Shown here: positions 1-11,900 of the stretch, piece after piece | Layout of the letters: every line of letters starts with the position of its first letter | How positions within the stretch are numbered: position 1 is the first letter of the stretch | DNA from: Massospora cicadina | Lineage: Eukaryota; Entomophthoromycota; Entomophthoromycetes; Entomophthorales; Entomophthoraceae | NCBI GenBank assembly: GCA_022478985.1 | Contig: JAKSZP010005654.1 | Location: 1 to 64,000 of the forward strand | Direction: 5' to 3' | Length of the DNA: 64,000 nt | Notes under the pieces: generated by a model | What the model saw: only the letters and a program-made list of their open reading frames with translations | The model's database searches: none | What the model was told of the DNA's origin: nothing | Program-made: the position numbers and the translations under genes

Positions 1-905
1 CCTGTTGCCATCAGTGCCAAGTGGAGAAGCCATTCCACCATAAGACTTCATACCAGTTAGTGAAACCTCACTTTGCTTGGCATACAGTCTCTATTGATGT
101 CATTTGTCCCTTGCCAACAGGAGCTAACCAGTGTAAGTACATTCTGGTGGCTATTGACCACTTGACCCGGTGGGTCAAAGCAAGGGCAATACAGGATTTG
201 GGGGTGGTTACAGTGGCCAAGTTCATATTGGAATGCATTATTCAGTGCCACGGCTACCCTCAGTTCATTCTCACTGATAACGGAACCAACTTTACTTTGC
301 ACATCCTCTCCAAACTGAATGAGCTCATGGGTATCCATGGAGTTCTGACAACCCCATACCACCCTGAGTCTAATGGAATGGTCGAATGGGTGAATGGAAC
401 TTTGGTGAACATACTATGAAAATTAGTAATGGATTGCCCTTCTGATTGGAGTTCTCTTCTTTCCACTGCTGTGTTTGCCTATAACATTAGTTATCATTCT
501 GCCACGAGGAAGGGTCCCTTCCAACTAATATACAGCTGACACCCAGCCCTCCTGGCATTACTTTATTCATGTGTAGAAGACACCAGCAGAATGGAACCCC
601 ACTGCTACTTGACAAACCTCGCAAACATTCTGATCAGACTACAAACCGAAGCATATTTCTTTAGCTTAGCCAAGAAGATCAGAAATCAGGCCAACAATCA
701 GATACTACATAGTGGGCTGGTGACACTTAAGGATGGCAATATGGTTCTCTTCCATGACCAACATGGATTTGGGTGGAAACACAAGCTGGCCATTATCTGG
801 ACTGGTCCGTTCAAAGTTATAGAGAAAACTGGGGCTGATGCGTATACCATCAAGGATCCCACTAGTGGTCAGATCACTAACCAAGTATATGCAAAGTTCC
901 TCTGA
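1..905 (+). pseudogene. Ty3/gypsy pol 3' fragment (integrase), G2 family
   Basis: This is the integrase end of a Ty3/gypsy polyprotein; the window edge cuts off the rest. Reading from the left edge one sees a CxxC pair of the zinc-binding domain, then the catalytic core with SIDVICPL (first Asp), LTDNGTNF (second Asp) and [10 protein letters not shown] (Glu). A C-terminal part at 591-905 contains WTGPFKVIEKTGADAYTIKD, the GPY/F-like module. The frame stops at 417-419 (TGA), again near 536-540, and resumes in another frame at 591, so the copy is dead. The protein is closely similar to the integrase of the complete element at 24578-25354, which places it in the same family. A purine-rich tract (tgagggggta, 941-950) and an LTR follow directly, as expected for the 3' end of an LTR element. 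Confidence 0.9.
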
Positions 906-951
906 CCATACAAGCAATAGGAGCCTTATCATCCAGTCAATGAGGGGGTAA

Positions 952-1470
952 TGTTGAGATTCTGATATGACTGGACGATAATTGTGGTACAGTAGGGCGG
1001 ATTCCGCTTAACCTAGTATCAGTTATGATTATTAGAGTGCCTTGAGATGAGGCAATATTGGGATTAATGGGTTTTATTGGATATAACGGGTTTATTATTA
1101 GATCGCCTATAAATAAGACGGTGTCAACATTTGACAAATACAAATTAAGTCGCCTACAATTAGGGCGATAGAGAATTAAAGAATAACCAACTGAAATGAG
1201 GATAATTGGTGGAACCAAATAGTCCAAGCTATGAGAGTGGTATCATCCAAACTGCTGTAATATAAGCGAGATAGGCGATTAAGAGGAGGTTGTCGTTAAG
1301 TGAGTTTAAAATAAGCAGAATAGGAAAAATCCGCGGTATTAAGAATATTAAATAAAAGAGGTTGTGGGAGCAAGCGCTCCATATTATCTATAAGTTTATT
1401 CTGTTGTTTTGTGGACAACGATCATCATATTATTGGTCCTGATTGCTCAGTGGCCAAATCCTGTGCAAAA
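952..1470 (+). repeat. 3' LTR of the G2-family fragment (right end approximate)
   Basis: The sequence starts TGTTGAGATT directly after a polypurine tract and aligns by eye with the LTR of the element at 22282-29802 read on the minus strand. Shared stretches include ATATGACTGGAC, GTGTCAACATTTGACAAA and GATTAAAGAATAA-like blocks. Divergence is high and the right boundary is blurred; similarity fades around 1440-1470. Confidence 0.65.
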
Positions 1471-1479
1471 TCTGCTGGC

Positions 1480-3370
1480 ATATCTATCAATACTGCCAAT
1501 TTTATAGCACCATTGAATGTATGTCATCTCCTAAAAGCAATTAAACTATTCAATTTTCCCTGAGAATTGTTACCCAATAAATTCTGATTCAATAAGGATT
1601 TTGTAAAAAATAGAAGATATGTTATTTCATCCGCTCAAAGATCTGTAAAAAGGTTTTGAATGGAATGAGGAGGCACAGAACAAATTAATGAATAACGCAG
1701 ATATTAGAGGATGAACCTGAACTCAAGCACTTATTTTGACTGAACTTTCTATCATACAGTCAGATGTGTTGCTTACAGCAATAGATGTCATACTAAGCCA
1801 AGTCAACAAAAAAGGGAAGAACATCCAGTAGCCATGGTAGTTGTACATTGACAAAGGCCAAAAAAAACTATATAATGATCAAGTGAAAGTTTCTTGAAGC
1901 AATATTCTTACAAACAGTTCCATATGTATCAATGGAAGGCAATTTAAGATCATAACAAATAATACTTCTCTCCAATAGATTCATATTAAAAGGAACCTGA
2001 AGGAAGATAGCATGGTCGGCCTAAAACTGAAGACCTATTACTTTAAAATCAAACATCAAACTGGGACAGACATCAGAATGCTGACGGTTTATCTAGATTA
2101 CAGGCGTGCTTTTCATCCAAGATCATGTCTTTTATCTATAAAGATGAATGATAAAATGGGAATAGGAGAAAGTTTCATTGGGAGTTAAACCTTGTTAATT
2201 AAAGCAATGGAAGGAATGGAACAGCAGAATGGCCAATTAAATAAACTAGTAAACAATAAAAGGATTTTGTTTCTAAAGCGATCAGAGACAAAGGAAATAA
2301 TTTGTACAGGTTTTATTTCAAAGGCATGGTCACCTTAAGAAAACTTTAGAGCTTATTTGCCAATACTATTAGTGATAATCCTTGAACTATGATGTGCTGG
2401 ATTTCCTTTCTTGTTGTGTGAACTGACAACTCCATAGGCCACACAAAAAAGTGATTGGATAACAATAAGTGCTACCAGGATTTGCATGGAATACAGTGGC
2501 CATAGATGTTATGGGACCTTTAATCATGATTACTGGATATGTATAAGACAGAATTGTTGTGATCAACCACCTTACAAGTGGCTCAAAACAAAATTTATGA
2601 TTTGAGTCAATGCTATGGGTGCTGCAAAGTTTATTCTGGATCAAGTGGTATTCAGGTATGATTGCCCTCAGGTGAAACTGAGTTATAATGCAATGAATTT
2701 CACTTCCTTTTTCATACTCTTATTGAACAAACTAACGGGATTAAAGGAGTAGTCTCAGTCCCATAATGGCTAGAGATAAATGAACTTGTCAAAAGAGTGA
2801 ATTCTACCCTAGTTTCTACGCCACAGAAAATAGTCTTGGTGAAGACATCTTCTTGAGCTTCAAATTTAAGCTTAGTAACTTTTGACTACAATATCAGTTA
2901 TCATTAAGCAATGTGAAAATGCCCTTCAAATTGCTCTATAGGAGAAAAGCAAATTATCACCATATTTATACTCACCATTGAATTAACATTGGAATGCTTC
3001 CTGATAAGTAATTAAATTAATTAGCCATTATTATGATTGATTTCCAATCCCAAGCTTTTAATGAACTCTTATAAAAGGATCCAGGCCAAGAAGTATCATG
3101 ATAGAAACTGACTAGCCATCAAAGGACTTTAAAATTGTTGGCAAAGTATCCTATTGTTATTTAGTACTAGGTTGTCCCGACCTAAAGGGGGGATAAATCA
3201 ACCTATAAAGTATCTTAATGTGAGACCCATGGATTTGGTTTTAAAATATCTGGATGCCTTATGAACAGGCCCATTAAAAGTTTTTTTATTAGAGCAGATG
3301 GTTATACAATCAAAAATATCTCTAATGGTCATAAAGTTAATAGAGCACATAGTAAATTCCTAAATTATTT
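1480..3370 (+). pseudogene. Old Ty3/gypsy pol fossil (RNase H to integrase C-terminus)
   Basis: No long ORF survives, but conceptual translation on the plus strand gives a colinear pol remnant. At about 1640-2110 it resembles the RT/RNase H junction (FEWNEEAQNKL, then VILSQVNKKGK). At about 2480-2510 it reads PGFAWNTVAIDVMGPL, the integrase first-Asp motif. At about 3230-3360 it reads GYTIKNISNGHKVNRAHSKF, an integrase C-terminus like that of the fragment at 591-905. Stops and indels occur every few dozen bases, so this is much older than its neighbours. The gag and protease parts are absent. The assignment rests on order and motif similarity, not on an alignment program. Confidence 0.65.
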
Positions 3371-5559
3371 GGTTTAGAAAATATATAAAAAACTCCTAGG
3401 AGATATATATATATGAAAATTCTAATCAAAAAGTTTATACAAAATTTGGAAATAAGAATTATATTTGGAGTATTTTTTATTTTGAAACCATGCCTTGTGG
3501 GGGAAGAGCCTGCATTTAACGCCTATCAGGGGAAAGGGTGGTAATAAGAAGATAGAAGTGAATAGGTCATTGAAATTATCTGTGATTGAATACTTGTAAG
3601 AGCTAAACCAATATGGAACCAAGATATTTGGATGCAAGGCAAGCTTTAGAAAAAGAACCTATGGGAAGTGAATTTAAGATATATGAAATTATTAAACGTG
3701 ATATTACAGACTGAGTGGAGAAATAGCAGTAGAGAAAGAAGGATTGGTAAATAAACCTGTGATGTAACTATAAGACTTAGGCGCCAGAAGCTGAGTCATG
3801 AGTGTTTTCTAATGTGCATCATCAAGTACGCTTGATGTGTGGGCTGACATTGTGTAAGGGAGTTGTGCGGTGATTGCCAGATCATGCCTCTGACTGTGAA
3901 CATTATGGGAGATATTAATGAAAAGCCTCATATGTGAGATAGTCGTGTAAAGATTATACAGAATCTTGAAGGTGACAGCTATGGCCTTATTAAAATTGGA
4001 AGGGATACGAATAATGAAAGTTTGGAGATGCGAGGTGCTTTGTAAACTTAATACAGATAACTTGGCCTAAAAACAAAGAGCGTAGCTGTGGAATCACAAT
4101 CTAAGATACTTCTAGATCATCAGGGTTAAAAATAATACTACGGACCTCAAAAACTTTTTTATGAGATCATCATAAAGGAGATCAAAATGTTCTTAATCTC
4201 CATTAGTTAGCTCAGACAATAGACTCATATATTTGTAATATTGCCCTACCAAAACAGAAAGTTTGGAAGAGAATCAGAATTAGAAAGAGAAGACTAAATT
4301 AAACTGGTGGATACAGAACATAGGCATGGTGATACCTGTTGAAATAAATGAGGATGAAGCTTGTACAGTAAAGGATCTAAGTTCAATTCATCAATAGGTT
4401 AAAGTGGTTGACTGGATGAACTTGTTAGAGAAAGAAGCCATCCCTGTTCCAATTAAAGGAAGGGAACCATTATTGATAATATGCAGAAATACTAAATATC
4501 CACCTGATTTTGGGCATGGAATCTGATGGGGCCATACACTAAATTCAACTGTGCAGTATGACTCATCACTCAGAAGAGATTGACATCAGTTCAGTAATAC
4601 TGTCCACATAATGTTGTGTCTAAGAGCTGTTAGAGGACTGAGACGTGAGGGCTATAAGATAGGTTCAATCCAAGGGATGTGTTGGAGTTTTTATAAAGAC
4701 CAAATTATCCAGCTTGCCCTAGATTAGGCTTTAATTCACATTTTACTAATTTGTTTCATCTTTATTTAGGCTTATAGTTTAAGCTTTATGGAGATTGTTA
4801 TTAACAGTCTTATGATTGGCGGTAGTTACTAATTAATGTTTAATTGGTACTTACAAAAGATGCAAGTCCAATGTATGTTACAATTATGGTAAATCAGGAA
4901 TAATTGCCAACAATGTCATGTATTTAGTTGTTAGATGAATAGCTGATAATGTAATTCCTACTTTGGATTGTTAGACTGAGGCGTTGAGAAATAAGTGGTA
5001 TTTTCTGGAGCTACTGGAGCATTTGACGCTTTTTATGATGGTAGTTGGTAGGTTAGCCTGGTCAATAGACTCCAGTAAATGGGTACTTGGTTTCTAATAC
5101 CAATGTTTGGCCGCTATCCCATAAAGGTTGACCCACTAGGTCTGAGTAAGGCGTTGGAACCCGCTATGTTCAGAAACCAGATCATAAGGGTTGAGTTCTT
5201 GTTGGGGTAATCAATTCAAATTTATTGTACTAGCTGAAAATTTTAGCGCTAATCAACCCTATATAAAACTCAATAATTTCTAATAGAAGACAAAATTTTG
5301 GCAGTTAAGTATTTTAAAATATACTTTTACTTATATTTACAGAGTTAAAGGGATCATTTGCACTAGTTTAATTTTTCAAGAAATTTGTAAGAATATACAG
5401 AAGTGGGGTTGGAATCACTTATAAAGAAGTTCTTACTGGTTAATTTGTATCCATACAACTAGCAATCTCCTCTATTCTTACAAACAAGTCTGAACCTGTG
5501 CAGTAAACTTACAAAGAAAGTTTACAGTGACGATGCAAGCTCATATATGGCCAGCAATA
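3371..5559. other. Unassigned AT-rich DNA
   Basis: There is no ORF of useful length and no recognised protein motif. Short plus-strand stretches around 4390-4520 look protein-like (for example QVVDWMNLLEKEAIP) and could be a further decayed retroelement, but I could not place them in a family. Confidence 0.4.
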
Positions 5560-7260
5560 GTTTTGTAAGAAAATGACTATCCCATTAAACTGAGAAGTTG
5601 TTTTTGAGTCAAAGGAGTGATCCAAAATTGTAAGGCTTCCAGTTTAAAAGGCGCAATTACGTGACCATCTTTCAGTACTAAGTTCCTCTGAAGCTAAAAT
5701 TTATTCCTTGTAAAACTTACATTTGAAAGGCTTTCAAATAGGAAGCTTTGTGAAGTTTTGAAGCCATAGCCAAAAAGATCCCTGGCTTATTGTAGTCATT
5801 ATGAGACTAGATCAGGGTATCAACAGTATGAGTTACTGCGCAGGTAAAAATGAGATCTCCTAGAAATTTATTGGCTTGGTTCTGAAAACAGTCAGTGCGG
5901 TTTTTAGTCCAAAGGGCATTACTTTAAAATTTATATTCCATAACGTGTGTAGATTAATGTCAGCCATTACTGGCCCAAATTAACCCACACTTAGTGGAAA
6001 GCGCTTACCAAGTCAAGTTCTATAGGATTTTAGTTTTAAATTGCTTGGGCATTAGCAACCTTAAGGGGTAGAGAGTATGGATCTAGTACCATAACTAGTT
6101 TGAGAGCACATAATCTACAAAAGGTCTCAGAGTGCCACCAGGTTTCTGAGAAAACCTAATGAAGATATAATAGAGAAGGTTTTCTATATAATACATCTCT
6201 TCGCCATCATATTTTTAATCCAGGCTTTTAGGGCCTAAATTTTCTTTAGCTGTGTAGGAATAAAGGACAGATATTGTTGATAAGGTCAACCATTATCTGG
6301 AAGCTCAGATCAAACTCTTAATGAATTGAAAACAATTTACCCTTGTATATCAAAATCATTATTGATGGGCTTGAGTCTTAGTGGCATAGAATATGAGTCA
6401 GGAACAAATTCAGTAAATGAATAACACACTGTTGCCGCCACTTCATTACCAGTTGTCATCCTTAATAGAAGATGAATTCTACTGAATATAAATTAAAGTA
6501 AATTCTAGCATGTTTCTTTTCCAAGTCATTTTAGCCAATTTAAGGAACCACCAATCTACCCCCAAATAACTAGATATAACAACTCTGTACTTTCTGCAAA
6601 ATTACCACAAATTGTTGTTCATGAGCAATATAATGTAGTGGGTTATAAAGAATGAGTGTGGCCATTGGGACACTTGAAGCACTCATAATAGGCAAACCTG
6701 CTGTGACTTTTAAGTTCCACGTCCTGCGCAACTTGTAGTTCAGTAAAATTCAATATTGTTGTAGTGTCGACCAGGGCGTTTGTTGACACCATACATTGCC
6801 ATACTGTAATAAAAACAGTAAACAGGAATTAATAATGGTCAAAACTACTTTTCAATGAGGAAATAAACCTTGGTCTTAGCTCCTTGACCACAGGAATTTC
6901 CCATCACTTTATGTTTCTTTTCTAATTGGGAGGGCATTGCTGCTGCCTGAGGATATGATAAAGGAACTGATGATAATCTGAGAGGTCAGATAGGGTATGA
7001 AAAATTGTCATATCCTCTTATAGAGGATTCAAATAGTGTTACTTTTAAATTTCTCCACCAGCTAGATTTGAACAAAAGTACTTCTGGGTCATCTGGATTT
7101 ACAGTACCTACCACTTTCCTTAAGGTTTCATTTGGTATTGGTAGAGAAAGCTGAATACTCAGAATTGTGCAGTTCAGTTTAAACCATCAAGATCTCTTCT
7201 GTAGTATGGTTTTGGTTGTAGTAGGCATTTGATTGAAATCATATGTTTACTTTTGGGCAA
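5560..7260 (-). pseudogene. Decayed Ty3/gypsy gag-pol fossil (protease and RT recognisable)
   Basis: On the minus strand, translation around 6785-6720 gives NALVDTTTILNFTELQ, which matches the retroviral-type aspartic protease signature (LVDTGAxxNFI) with the Gly changed to Thr. Around 6110-5830 the minus strand gives KLVMVLDPYSLPL, PIELDLVSAFH and then TRYGI-like text, which is the order of RT blocks in chromovirus-type gypsy elements (YRxLNxxT..YPLP, IFTKLDLxSAFHxV, TRYGxYEF). Many stops and indels interrupt it. The motif set differs from the G1/G2/G4 elements, so this is a different and older lineage. LTRs were not found. Confidence 0.6.
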
Positions 7261-8591
7261 CTGGTCCCACATATTTGTACTTAAAATTGTAAGCATCATC
7301 CTATAGAGCTAGTATAAAATTTGCAAAAAAAAAACCTATTAAATCTAACAAGTCAAGGACAGCACCACCAGCTGGTGAGTAAGGTGAAATGCTTCTCATT
7401 GAAAATATAAAAACGTGTGAACTTGGCGGGGCCTTTATAGGTTGCACCATTTGGTAAAACACAATACTTGGGGCTTTATTAAGTTGGTTTATTACTGACT
7501 TGTTAGAAGTGCTCTAAATAAGATAAATAAGGTTTCTTATGTCAGCACCTGTTCCAAATTAAAAAGGACATGAATCACCGCTTTCACAATAATAATTATT
7601 GATGTGTATAATGTCAGGAGACTAAGTGTGCCAAAAAAACCCTGGATCCCATCGTGGGTGGTAGAGCAATTATCATAAAATGCACAAGCAGCATAATTTG
7701 TCATTCTGATGAGATGAGGAGTGGTGTGAGATTTGATTCATGAACCTACTTCTTATGTTCATTGCATGTTCTTTAAAACAATAAACAAAACAGAAATAGA
7801 TACAAATATGACCAAAACCAGTACCAACATAATGGGATGCAGCCATGCCATGAGCCTTTCTAAGTGTATGTTGGAAGATTAAATTTTAAATTTATGGTTA
7901 TGGAAAATATAGTTCTTTTGGGGTTAAATTTATTAAATAGGAAATAAAATTTACTTAATAACCTATAATGTACAGTTTATTGGGTTATATGACTAAGCAA
8001 CGGTAAAGATGGCTAAGTAAAGTTCAAGCGCTTTATTACTTGACTGCACAAATCTCAGATGTTTAAATTTGGGTTTAATCTGTCAAAATTTGGGTCTCGC
8101 TTGTACAAGATTACCTTAAAGCTTTTAAATTTGTGATGCAATTGATTCCCATTGTGTGTTCTTTCTGTTCTAACCTTTAATTTGTACCATATTTACTTTG
8201 TAGAAATATTCAGCAGAGATTTCCTTAGTATCAAATTTTTTCCATTTGAGAAGCTAATGATTGGTCCCTCTGTTTGGGATAGATAATTGCGCTGGTTTCA
8301 CTAGCTTTAGATGAAATTATAAACTTAGTGCAGAGCTCTATTTTTAGCACTGTTAGGATTAAGGAAGACCAACTTTGCTTTGGTTAGCACTGCACAGTTA
8401 CCACAGAATCACCTGAGGCATAAAGTAACTATTACTATAAGAGCCCCTAATCCCTCTATCTGATTAGGTGTAAACCATTTAAGCTGTTGCATGTTGGACG
8501 CAATGCATGCCATGTTGCATAAAGCTTTCCTTTAAAATGGCAAACTTAAAAGTAATCAAATTGGGAAAGTTTTATATCTAAAAAAAGGAAG
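7261..8591. other. Unassigned AT-rich DNA
   Basis: I see no ORF, RNA gene or repeat that I can support here. Confidence 0.4.
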
Positions 8592-8606
8592 AGAAACAAC
8601 AAATTA

Positions 8607-8898
8607 AAGGGGGAGGATACCCCAGTGGTATAATAGAGACCTCTACCGCTGCCTCCCCAAGTTCAATTCTGGTACAGAAACTTTAAGTAGAGGAAAACTA
8701 TAACTGTGTTGGCGTTGCACACCAATGCCCTGAACTGAGATAGCAAATAGCAAAGGCGGTCCATGGAGTTCCTGGCCTATCATACGCTGCACATGGAGGT
8801 TTTCCAAACTTTATCCTCCTTCATCATTCATTCAATTTCCCCTCAATTGGTACGTTATCATCCCCAGGTTGGCCCACCTTGAATAATAAATAAAAATT
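8607..8898 (+). repeat. tRNA-derived SINE (SINE-1)
   Basis: The 5' head has RNA polymerase III promoter-like boxes: an A-box-like TACCCCAGTGG (8618-8628) and a B-box-like AGTTCAATTCT (8660-8670), 31 bases apart as in a tRNA. The 3' end carries ATCCCCAGGTTGGCCCACCT (8860-8879) followed by GAATAATAAATAAAA. That tail matches the 3' tail of the LINE-derived element ending at 45448 at 16 of 20 positions. The element is flanked by a 15 bp target-site duplication with one mismatch, AGAAACAACAAATTA (8592-8606) and AGAAATAACAAATTA (8899-8913). Boxes, tail and duplication together make the SINE call strong; which tRNA gave rise to the head is not clear. Confidence 0.8.
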
Positions 8899-8913
8899 AG
8901 AAATAACAAATTA

Positions 8914-11900
8914 GGTCAGTAGCCTCATATTTGAGGGCATTGGCCTTATAAGGATATGTGATTTGGGGTAATGCGCTGTTATTGGGTGCTTCATCATCTT
9001 CTTGGGTTGCAGGTTCTTTATGGTTAGCGTTTGGGAGAGAATATCAGAATCATAAATGGTCACAATAAGTGAGGTTGGAAGCGGTTATGGGGCACTCCAT
9101 GATTGGTTATTCTCTAATTAAGCCATGAAACTTTTATTAAAATTTTCAATATTAAGATATGCTCTACCCAAAGTGCGCTGGTATTTGATTGGTAACAGGA
9201 AAGTTATAAAAGGGGATTTTGACAAAATAATATCAAAGTGAGTGCCAGGTTTGGTAGGATCAGAAAATTAACTTTTTGTAGCAAAATCAAAAATTTGTAC
9301 TACAAAAAAAATAAAAAAGGAAGCAAAATTTGGGAATATGGGATTTTTTAAAATTGGGGATTTTTGTGAGAAAGGCAGGGTGTGAGAACTTACTTAGAGT
9401 AAAATGTTCCATTTTGGTGGTGTAGGAGTGGGATTTTTCTGCATAAGAGCCTATTCCTCTAAACATACAACCTGATAGGCAGTGTGGTGATGGGGTCAGT
9501 GTTGTAATAAGAGGGTAGAAGGCACTGGAAAGCCTTACACGTAAATAATGCACCATAGAACTAGTAATAGTAAATGGTTTTGGCTTGTGGGGTTAGTTAA
9601 AAAGTGGGCTGGGTGAAAATGGGGAACAGCCGCCACCAATCATTTATTTATATTATGCCTCAGGACATAAAACTTAGCAAGAGGCATAGCCCTAGGGTTG
9701 GTACCACTCTTAGTTATAAAGGGGTGCAAGGGCTTGTTCAGATTGATAGCTGTTTCAGAAGACCTTACAGTGACCAGAGCAAATTTTGGCTCCCTTGGTC
9801 CTTAAACTTAGCAAGATAAATAAAGTTTTATGTATACACAATCTAGTAAAATGAATCTAACAGAAGTCAGTTTATGCTTTGGTTGATAAGTTTAGTATTA
9901 ATTGGTTAATTTAATTTTCATTAGATTTAGATAAGAGCTTTGGTGGTTAAGTAGTTAATTTTCTAGATTTATTGGTTTTGGCTAAAAGGTTTATTGGTTA
10001 ACTACATTATAAAAAGCTAAAAAATCAATTAGAAGTGTTTCATAAATTATCTAAGCAAATCAGGGTAATTGGCTAGTACATAATTAAACTTGTCAGTACT
10101 ACATCATTAGTTTTATAAGCTAATACTAATATTAGTTCTTATAAGACTACAAAAATGTCTTAGCCAAGGTGATGTTATAATATTTAAATGTTCAGGGTAT
10201 CAAAAATTTATGCTATATATAATAATAATTGCTTTGATATAATGGAATAGTTCTATGCATGGACCTTATGGTTTACCTTAATATGTTATATATATATATA
10301 TTAGGCCTCCAAAAAATCCTACCTTACAATTTAAAGTTACCTCATCATTCCAAAAAATTATACCTAAGAATAACATGCCAATTTCCTATCAGTAAAAGAG
10401 GTTCATGTATAATATAGTAATTCATCAATATAGCAAGCTTATACTATATGTTCTTGTGTATATTGTACTATATAGTAACTTTACTTAGGCATAAAAAATT
10501 AAAATTATATGAATAATAAAACACAATATTTTATATAGCTGCATAATGTTACGTCATCAACTTGTATATGTTGGTGTTTTCAATACTACAAGATTTAGAT
10601 AGAGATTGCATTTAGTTATTACTTTTTTACTATATTGTATTTCATTAACTTTACTGAGTAAGTGCACTCTCTCAGCCTAGCTTTTATAGAATTGGATAAA
10701 TTTATATTTTACAAGAATGTTAATGCTAGATTGTCAAAATTTTGTTAAAGTTAATTTTGTATATATTTCTCCCTATATTCCTTTATATATTTATAGCTTT
10801 TTACATTCTAAATACGTGATTAGTTTACCATCTAGTACTAAAAAAATACGTGATTAGTTTTATAATCTAAAGGCAATTTTTAATTTCATGAAGTTGATTA
10901 GTACAAAACCATTAGCTCAAAATTTTAACTGATACCGCTTATTTCAAATTTTTTTGATACCTCATATTATATTTATTTCATTTCATGCTGTATGCTAATG
11001 GGTAATAACACAGTAAATTATAGGATATATGACATTTTAGTTGGATAGAAATACTATTAAGGAATCAAATCTAAGCTGATTTTACTAGTGATCCATACTT
11101 AATTAAATATATATTCTTCAAAAAGTGACTGTTTTGATAGGATGGAGTAGATAACATTTATTTGTTTTTAACATCAGCGACTCAAAAGTTTGAGATGATT
11201 TGTTAATCTAAATAGAGTTTCTTGACTAATCAAATTGATGATGAAACTTAAAATTTGCTACAAAGAGTAGAGTGGATTCACAAGATTCCACATAACCCAT
11301 TGGCTCAATATTTATAAAAACTCAAAATTCCACATGACTTTAATAGCAAATTTATCTATAAAAAAATTTCTTAAAGTTAATGGCACCCTCAACATACAAT
11401 AATTACTGTTTAGCTACCTGTACTATAATATTAGGTATATCTATTTGATGTCTGCTTGATTATAACTAGCTAATTTACCCAACATTGCTTGAGTTTTATA
11501 ATTTACAAAATGATTCTAATAAATTATTATAACTTTTATATTCTAGATAGCTTTCATTGATTTAGGATGTAATTAGATCTGTCAGTTAAATTAATCAGCC
11601 ACCAAATTACTTAAATGGAATTAATATATCAATTCTATTAAAATTATATTTCTATATTGTATGTGTGAATTTTAATTATTTTATGGTTACTAAAACTCTG
11701 TCTATATTGGTTCTCCTGTTATATAAAGTAGCTTATTAAGTTTAGTTAATATTAATCTATAAATTTAGGAGAATATTTTAATATATATAGCCATATGCTG
11801 ACTTTTATATATAATAAGACTAGCTGTCAAGCTGAGGTTTTTTGAATTTTATTAAAATAATTTGATTTGACTTTTAGTAGAATCTCATTATTAAACAAAA

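Noticed and set aside
8618..8680. Functional tRNA gene on the plus strand
   Set aside because: The cloverleaf is incomplete, and the 3' part and duplication show a SINE.
9597..9835. Solo LTR
   Set aside because: TATA-like and AATAAA signals are present, but no TG...CA ends, duplication or second copy could be shown.
10811..10865. Two copies of a 17-base motif as a CRISPR or iteron array
   Set aside because: Only two copies with a 15-base gap; the genome is eukaryotic and there is no array.
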